Origin: Rhizobium sp.
GTDB lineage: Bacteria; Pseudomonadota; Alphaproteobacteria; Rhizobiales; Rhizobiaceae
DNA: 64,000 nucleotides
Direction of reading: 5' to 3'
Assembly (NCBI GenBank): GCA_027533385.1
Contig: JAPZUE010000012.1
Span: forward strand, 62,001-126,000
Shown here: piece by piece, positions 60,086 through 64,000 of the stretch
Layout: each line of letters begins with the position of its first letter
Numbering within the stretch: position 1 is the stretch's first letter
Notes under the pieces: model-generated
Databases searched by the model: none
What the model was told of the DNA's origin: nothing
Seen by the model: the letters and a program-made list of their open reading frames with translations, nothing else
Made by a program: the position numbers and the translations under genes

Positions 60086-60811
60086 TCAGGCATGCGTGTG
60101 GTCGCACCGATGGGAATGGGCATGCTCGTCATCCCCATGCCCGTGATCATGGCGGGCAGCGCTGCCGCCACAGCAGGAGGTCGATAGCGTCACCGGTTCG
60201 CCGGCACGCCATTCTTTCAGGCTCTGGGACAGGATCTGGACCGAGGAACTCAGGAACAGCCCAGCCATGATGGCCGCGACGATCAGGTCAGGCCAGGCGG
60301 TGGCCGTACCCCAGACACCAAGGGCCGCAATCATGACAATGACATTGCCGATCGCATCATTGCGCGAGCAGAGCCAGACGGAACGGACATTGGCATCACC
60401 ATCCTTGTAGGACATGAGAAGCAGCACGCTGGCGAGATTGGCGGCGAGCGCGAGGAAACCGATGATGCCCATGACCGGCGCTTCCGGCACGCCGCCCTGA
60501 AAGACCCGCCAGATGGTGGAGCCGAAGACCCAGAGCCCCATCAGCAGGAGGCTGACACCCTTGGCGGCGGCGGCCATGCTGCGGGTTTTCAGAGAGGCGC
60601 CGATGACGGCGAGCGAGATGCCATAGGTCACGGCGTCGGCGAAGAAATCCAGCGCATCGGCCTGCAGTGCCTGGGAACGGGCGAGCTGGCCCGCGGTCAT
60701 CTCGACGGCGAACATCACGGCATTGATGGCGATCACCATCCAGAGCCGGCGCTTGTAGGTCTCCGACATGCCGTCGAAAGGGGCGTGGTCATGGCCGCAG
60801 GCAGCACTCAT
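60086..60811 (-). CDS. Cation diffusion facilitator (CDF) metal efflux protein
   Basis: 241 residues, six TM segments. The TM2 and TM5 metal sites read DALDFFADAV and CSRNDAIGNV (HxxxD replaced by D-rich pairs, seen in some CDFs). A His/Cys-rich tail (STSCCGG, HDHGHGDDEHAHSHRCDHTHA with about eight histidines) binds metal. Zn, Cd or Co efflux is likely. It is divergent from a MerR regulator with a MerR-type promoter between. Confidence 0.88.
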   Translation of the reverse strand: MSAACGHDHAPFDGMSETYKRRLWMVIAINAVMFAVEMTAGQLARSQALQADALDFFADAVTYGISLAVIGASLKTRSMAAAAKGVSLLLMGLWVFGSTIWRVFQGGVPEAPVMGIIGFLALAANLASVLLLMSYKDGDANVRSVWLCSRNDAIGNVIVMIAALGVWGTATAWPDLIVAAIMAGLFLSSSVQILSQSLKEWRAGEPVTLSTSCCGGSAARHDHGHGDDEHAHSHRCDHTHA

Positions 60812-60849
60812 TTCTGATATCCTTCAGGTCTTGATGTGGTCATGCATCG

Positions 60850-60880
60850 AGCTTAAGATCTCTAGTGACTAGAGGTTCAA
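60850..60880 (-). promoter_or_regulatory. MerR-type promoter of the CDF gene (19-bp spacer)
   Basis: On the minus strand: -35 TTGAAC (60880-60875) and -10 TAAGCT (60855-60850), 19 bases apart, with the inverted repeat CTCTAG-TCA-CTAGAG filling the spacer (60874-60860). The over-long spacer plus central dyad is the classic MerR activation design. Confidence 0.88.
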
Positions 60881-60892
60881 GAGGTTTTTTTC

Positions 60893-61306
60893 ATGTTTTC
60901 GATCGGGGATCTGTCCCGGCGCGCCGGGGTGAAGGTGCCGACCATCCGCTACTACGAGCAGATGGGGCTGATTTCCGCGCCCGACCGCACGGAAGGCAAT
61001 CAGCGGCGCTACGAAAAGAGCGACCTGGAGCGGCTGACCTTCATCCGCCATGCGCGGGATCTCGGTTTTCCGATCGAGGCGATCCGTGAACTGCTGACGC
61101 TCAGCCGGCATCCCGAAGAGCCCTGCGAGCGGGCGGATCATATCGCACGGGAACAATTGGAAGAGGTGCGCGAGAAGATCGCGCGGCTGAAGAAGCTGGA
61201 GGCGGAACTTGCGCGGATCGTCTCCCATGCCGACTGCCATACGGTCGGCGATTGTTACGTGATCCGGGCGCTCTCCGATCACGGTCTTTGCGAACACGAG
61301 CATTGA
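60893..61306 (+). CDS. MerR family metal-responsive regulator
   Basis: 137 residues. N-terminal MerR winged helix (MFSIGDLSRRAGVKVPTIRYYEQ), a dimerisation coiled coil (REQLEEVREKIARLKKLEAEL) and a C-terminal metal-binding part with C112 (EEPCERAD), DCHTVGDC and a terminal CEHEH. It resembles the CadR/PbrR/ZntR group. It should activate the divergent CDF gene. Confidence 0.92.
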   Translation: MFSIGDLSRRAGVKVPTIRYYEQMGLISAPDRTEGNQRRYEKSDLERLTFIRHARDLGFPIEAIRELLTLSRHPEEPCERADHIAREQLEEVREKIARLKKLEAELARIVSHADCHTVGDCYVIRALSDHGLCEHEH

Positions 61307-61316
61307 GGGAAGCAGC

Positions 61317-61775
61317 ATGCCGGTCATCAGATGCGAAGACGCGCCGCTCGAAGAGGGCAAGGGCGAAGGATTGAATGCAGAACTCGGGCCCTATTCCGCC
61401 CGACTGCTGTCGGATGCCGGCGGGCTGACGCAATTCGGCGCGTTCATCGAAACGCTGCCACCGGGCTCCTTTTCCTCCCACAAACACTGGCACGAGCAGG
61501 AAGACGAATTCGTCTATGTGCTCTCCGGAAGGGTGACGCTGAACGAGGGCGATGATCTGACCGAGATGAAACCCGGCGATGCCGCGACCTTCAAGGCGGG
61601 CGTCGCCGTCGGCCATCGGCTGGAGAACCGCTCGAACGAGCCGGCAACCTATCTGGTGGTGGGCACACGATCGCCTGACGACGTGGTGCATTATGCGGAC
61701 AAGGATCTGCTGCTGACCAAGGTTAGGTTCGAGAAGCGGCTGACGACGAAGGCGGGGGTGGAAGTAGAGCGGTGA
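61317..61775 (+). CDS. Cupin domain protein
   Basis: 152 residues. A single cupin domain with both metal motifs: SSHKHWHEQEDEFVYVLSG (His-Glu set) and GHRLENRSNEPA. Role unknown; possible metal- or sugar-related enzyme. It begins 10 bases after the MerR gene and is probably cotranscribed with it. Confidence 0.88.
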   Translation: MPVIRCEDAPLEEGKGEGLNAELGPYSARLLSDAGGLTQFGAFIETLPPGSFSSHKHWHEQEDEFVYVLSGRVTLNEGDDLTEMKPGDAATFKAGVAVGHRLENRSNEPATYLVVGTRSPDDVVHYADKDLLLTKVRFEKRLTTKAGVEVER

Positions 61776-61783
61776 GCCGGCGC

Positions 61784-62143
61784 TTAGGCCGCCGTCTCAA
61801 TTTCGAACTCGAAGTGGATCCGGTCGTAAGGGAAGACGACGCCCTCATTTGACCTGTCGATAACACCGCTGTTCAAGAGGGTTTCCAGATCGGCATGAAC
61901 CGCTTTGAAGTCGCGACCGACACGCCGCGCAACCTCCCGCATGGTCAGCGGCCCCTGCCCTGTCATCACCTTCACGATCTCAAGCCTCTTGGGGGTCAAA
62001 ATCCCATGCATCGCTTCCCAGGAGGGGAAACTTAGGCTGCACTCGCCGCCGGGAGCCGCCTGACCGGTGGCAGCCTTCATGGCATCGGCGAGCGCCTCCA
62101 TGGTCTGCTCCAGACTTTCGATCTTGACCTTGAGCGTTGTCAT
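61784..62143 (-). CDS. TumA-type antitoxin (HVO_A0114-like winged helix), module 2
   Basis: 119 residues. N-terminal coiled helix (KIESLEQTMEALADAMKAA) and the same winged-helix core as module 1 (LTPKRLEIVKVM, REVARRVGRDFKAVHADLETLL). It keeps the ATGA start context of a toxin overlap, but the toxin frame no longer stops there. Confidence 0.85.
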   Translation of the reverse strand: MTTLKVKIESLEQTMEALADAMKAATGQAAPGGECSLSFPSWEAMHGILTPKRLEIVKVMTGQGPLTMREVARRVGRDFKAVHADLETLLNSGVIDRSNEGVVFPYDRIHFEFEIETAA

Positions 62144-62423
62144 CCAGCCATCCTTTCACGTCTGCAAGAAAATCCGCAGTCAACTGGTCGATGCCAATGA
62201 ACGCGTAAGGCGCTTCAATGGCTCCGATATGCCGGTGATCGCCCTTCCCGGCCTCATTGTCATAACGCAGCACACATACGCCTTCGGAAACCAGGGCGAG
62301 GCTGTATTTAAACTCATGCAGGCTACCCCGGACGGCAACCGGGACATGCCAAATCAAGATCTCGACGAAGACCCCGTCTCGCACAAAGCTGCGCATCCTA
62401 CGGATCAACGTCGCCTTCGCCAT
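62140..62423 (-). pseudogene. TumE-type toxin, module 2, with 3' frameshift
   Basis: From the ATG at 62423 the frame is homologous to TumE module 1 (VEILIWHVPVAVRGSLHEFKY, CVLRYDNEAGKGDHRHIGA, GIDQLTADFLADV). After ADV the reading frame misses the ATGA stop and runs on for about 55 unrelated residues over the antitoxin gene to 61980. In the adjacent frame the end reads ERMAG and then the TGA of ATGA, matching the module 1 ending (DVERLRGETI). One base lost in the Val codon near 62157-62159 explains this. Either the toxin is inactivated or has an extended tail, or there is a sequence error. Confidence 0.75.
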
Positions 62424-62432
62424 CCTCACCTC

Positions 62433-62468
62433 ACGGCAGCTGATGGACTTTACTCCATCAGCTGCCGT
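62433..62468. promoter_or_regulatory. Palindromic operator of TumE/TumA module 2
   Basis: Perfect 15-bp inverted repeat ACGGCAGCTGATGGA / TCCATCAGCTGCCGT with a 6-base spacer, ending 10 bases upstream of the TumE start. The spacer contains TAAAGT on the minus strand, a possible -10. Probable TumA operator, much stronger than that of module 1. Confidence 0.85.
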
Positions 62469-62483
62469 CCGAAAAGATCGCCG

Positions 62484-62519
62484 TTGACAATCGATTTAAA
62501 CTGGCGCATCACAGCCGCC
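62484..62519 (+). promoter_or_regulatory. Promoter of the leader peptide transcript
   Basis: -35 TTGACA (62484-62489), 17-base spacer, weak -10 CATCAC (62507-62512). The start of transcription should fall at about 62519-62520, the A of the leader ATG, giving a leaderless mRNA. Confidence 0.5.
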
Positions 62520-62573
62520 ATGATCGACATCCGCGCAAACATCACCTGCACGTATTTTTGGGCCTACCGGTAA
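62520..62573 (+). CDS. 17-residue leader peptide rich in aromatic residues
   Basis: MIDIRANITCTYFWAYR followed by TAA. The run TAT-TTT-TGG-GCC-TAC puts Tyr, Phe, Trp and Tyr codons next to the stop. There is no Shine-Dalgarno site; the transcript is probably leaderless, as for trpL of Sinorhizobium. Directly followed by an attenuator (62561-62632). Too short for database support; judged on context. Confidence 0.6.
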   Translation: MIDIRANITCTYFWAYR

Positions 62574-62634
62574 CCGGCGGCCCGACAAGATCTCATTGTC
62601 AACAGGCCGCCGTCAGGCGGCCTTGTTGTTTTCC
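62561..62634 (+). promoter_or_regulatory. Transcription attenuator (1:2, 2:3 and 3:4 alternative stems)
   Basis: Stem 1:2 pairs GGGCC...ACCGG around the leader stop with CCGG...GGCCC. Stem 2:3 pairs GGCGGCC (62577-62583) with GGCCGCC (62605-62611), with a GACAA/TTGTC hairpin inside. Stem 3:4 is the terminator CAACAGGCCGCC-GTCA-GGCGGCCTTGTTG (62600-62628) followed by TTTT. The three pairings are mutually exclusive, the classic ribosome-dependent attenuator. Confidence 0.7.
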
Positions 62635-62682
62635 GGACGACTTTCCCCCTGACGGCACGAAACGAGACCAAGGGAAAGTGAC

Positions 62683-63171
62683 ATGACCGAAGATACAGAC
62701 CTCACCCAGCCCCGCCCGCCGATCGTGGCCATCCGCCATGCCAAGCCGCGCGATCTGCCGGAACTCAATGCCATGATTGCAGCGCTTGCCATGCACCATG
62801 GCGATGCGTCCGCCATGACGCCGGATGTGCTGGAACGCGACCTGTTCGGGCCAGCGCCGTGGATCCAGGCTCTGGTGGCCGATAGCGGCGAAGGCCTGAT
62901 CGGCTATGCCATCCTGGTGCCGCTCTACAGAGCGCAGGAAGGCAAGCGCGGCATGGAGTTGCATCATCTCTTCGTGCGAGACGGCCAGCGTGGAAACGGC
63001 ATCGGCCAGCATCTCGTCGACCGCGCCAAGCAGATCGCGCGTGCCTCGGGCTGCGATTTCCTCTCGGTCTCTGCCGCCACCGGCAATTTCGCCGCCCATC
63101 GCTTCTACGAGAATTTGGACTTCATTCCGCGCCCGATCACCGGCATGCGTTACCTGCAGGCGCTGAGCTGA
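62683..63171 (+). CDS. GNAT family N-acetyltransferase under attenuator control
   Basis: 162 residues. Acetyl-CoA-binding motif VRDGQRGNGIGQHLVD (about 107-122), then FLSVSAATGNFAAHRFYENLDF. AAGGGA precedes the ATG. The acceptor is unknown; overall it resembles the diamine/aminoglycoside-type GNATs with the MHHG and FYENLDF blocks. It lies 55 bases after the attenuator terminator; the DJ-1/PfpI gene follows by 30 bases. Confidence 0.9.
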   Translation: MTEDTDLTQPRPPIVAIRHAKPRDLPELNAMIAALAMHHGDASAMTPDVLERDLFGPAPWIQALVADSGEGLIGYAILVPLYRAQEGKRGMELHHLFVRDGQRGNGIGQHLVDRAKQIARASGCDFLSVSAATGNFAAHRFYENLDFIPRPITGMRYLQALS

Positions 63172-63201
63172 GCCCATCCTTCAAGCACGAGGAGACTTCC
63201 A

Positions 63202-63771
63202 GTGCCCCGTATCGTGATTGCGCTTCAGAATGACTATGCCGACTGGGAGCCTGCGCTCCTGATGGCGGCCACCCGCTACTGGCTGGATTGCGAGGTGGTG
63301 ACGGCAAGCGCGGATGGCAAGCCGGTTACCTCCATGGGTGGATTGAAGGTCACGCCGGACATCAGCTTCGACGCGATCGATGCGGAGCGCTTCGACGCGC
63401 TGATCATTCCCGGCGGTTATGCCTGGGAGAAGGGTGTGGCGTTCGACTTTACCGCGCTTGCGACGGCGTTTCGCGACAAGGGCAAGGTCTTGGGCGGGAT
63501 CTGCGCGGCCGCCAGCGCTCTTGCGGCGACAGGCGTGCTCGATGACGTGGCGCATACCGGAAACGCGCTTGCGTCGCACAAGAAATATCCCGGCTATCGC
63601 GGGGAAGCTCGCTATCTCGACCAGCCACAGGCCGCGCGCGACGGGAAGATCGTGACCGCAGCCGGCGCGGCACCGGATACATTTACCATCGAAGTACTTA
63701 AGGCGCTGGATCTCTATGGACCAGAAGCCGAAGCCGAATTGGCAGCCTTTGCCGCAGAGCATCGTCGCTGA
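63202..63771 (+). CDS. DJ-1/PfpI family protein
   Basis: 189 residues from a GTG at 63202 with GAGGAGA upstream. Class I glutamine-amidotransferase-like fold with the nucleophile C101 in GGICAAASALAA. Members act as chaperones, glyoxalases or proteases; the exact reaction is not evident. Likely in one unit with the GNAT gene. Confidence 0.9.
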   Translation: MPRIVIALQNDYADWEPALLMAATRYWLDCEVVTASADGKPVTSMGGLKVTPDISFDAIDAERFDALIIPGGYAWEKGVAFDFTALATAFRDKGKVLGGICAAASALAATGVLDDVAHTGNALASHKKYPGYRGEARYLDQPQAARDGKIVTAAGAAPDTFTIEVLKALDLYGPEAEAELAAFAAEHRR

Positions 63772-63786
63772 AAGCGCTTCATCCGC

Positions 63787-63990
63787 TCAGTGGCGAACGG
63801 GCGGGTTCTCTGACCATTTCTGCAACGTCGTCTTGATCAGGATGAGGGCCGCCTGCTGGGCGTGATCACGCTCGCGGGGATCGACGATCGCCGACAGGCG
63901 CTTCTCGAAAGCCCGCACGGTTTCATCGACCCAACGATGCAAGGCGGGGTCCGGATAGTTGTCGAGCAGAGACCGGAGCGCATTCTCCAT
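63787..63990 (-). CDS. Small protein of unknown function, possibly cut by window edge
   Basis: 67 residues from the ATG at 63990; the frame stays open to the end of the window, so a start outside is possible. Helical, charged (ALRSLLDNYPDPALHRWVDE, RERDHAQQAALILIKTTL). No recognised domain. Convergent with the DJ-1/PfpI gene. Confidence 0.5.
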   Translation of the reverse strand: MENALRSLLDNYPDPALHRWVDETVRAFEKRLSAIVDPRERDHAQQAALILIKTTLQKWSENPPVRH

Positions 63991-64000
63991 CCGCCGGCGT

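Overview
The window is chromosomal DNA from a member of the Rhizobiaceae (Agrobacterium/Rhizobium group, Alphaproteobacteria). The evidence is the gene content (minCDE, BA14K proteins, DUF1217 and DUF6101 proteins, a large set of chemoreceptors), two full CtrA sites of the TTAA-N7-TTAA type, an alpha-proteobacterial anti-Shine-Dalgarno sRNA, a Rhizobiales-type intergenic repeat and uniformly GC-rich coding sequence. I see no prophage, complete insertion sequence, CRISPR array, rRNA or tRNA.

Layout. 1-3 kb: a truncated chemoreceptor and a chemoreceptor with a periplasmic heme c motif. 3-6.4 kb: small stress-type proteins, Fe superoxide dismutase, a YkgJ-type cysteine protein and an MFS transporter. 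6.5-8.2 kb: two toxin-antitoxin modules, one a HigB/HigA-like pair arranged tail to tail, the other a GNAT/DUF1778 (TacT/TacA-like) operon; palindromic operators lie upstream of the HigA-like gene and of the TacA/TacT operon. 8.2-11.5 kb: dxs, pirin and a CheY-like protein. 11.9-17.8 kb: an Lrp-type regulator divergent from a polar amino-acid ABC transporter, a trans-sulfuration PLP enzyme and a homocysteine S-methyltransferase, together a probable sulfur amino-acid uptake and recycling operon. 17.8-18.5 kb: a TumE/TumA toxin-antitoxin pair. 18.5-21.7 kb: terC with a probable Mn2+ riboswitch leader, xseB, a histone-deacetylase-like amidohydrolase and a hotdog protein. 21.7-30.7 kb: three more chemoreceptors, interrupted by an alpha-r14-like sRNA, tlyA and an RNA methyltransferase. 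30.8-34.5 kb: an APH-family kinase and fatty-acid beta-oxidation genes. 34.9-40.1 kb: phoX with a Pho box, minCDE with a CtrA box, and two BA14K paralogues. 40.3-43 kb: a Rieske oxygenase and its reductase (gbcAB-like) preceded by a clear cobalamin riboswitch. 43.3-51 kb: a degenerate GGDEF protein, a 264-bp foldback element, tsaC/sua5, an FAD-linked 2-hydroxyacid dehydrogenase, and a ModE-like regulator convergent with modABC, which has a perfect ModE-type palindrome. 51-60 kb: a five-repeat DUF1217 protein, a DUF6101 protein, ubiA, a MipA/OmpV porin-like protein, a branched-chain aminotransferase, an S9 oligopeptidase and a small CtrA-box gene. 60-64 kb: a MerR/CDF metal-efflux locus with a cupin gene, a second TumE/TumA pair whose toxin is frameshifted, a leader peptide with an attenuator in front of a GNAT gene, and a DJ-1/PfpI protein.

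Most of this is ordinary core chromosome. The most unusual signals are regulatory. The cobalamin riboswitch sits over a glycine-betaine-demethylase-type operon. A leaderless aromatic-residue leader peptide and a 1:2/2:3/3:4 attenuator sit over an acetyltransferase gene. The HigB/HigA pair has interlocked stop codons. Two TumE/TumA paralogues have different promoter architectures, and one toxin is broken by a single-base loss. A foldback repeat lies against the sua5 start. All statements on family and synteny rest on recognition from memory; no database search was run.
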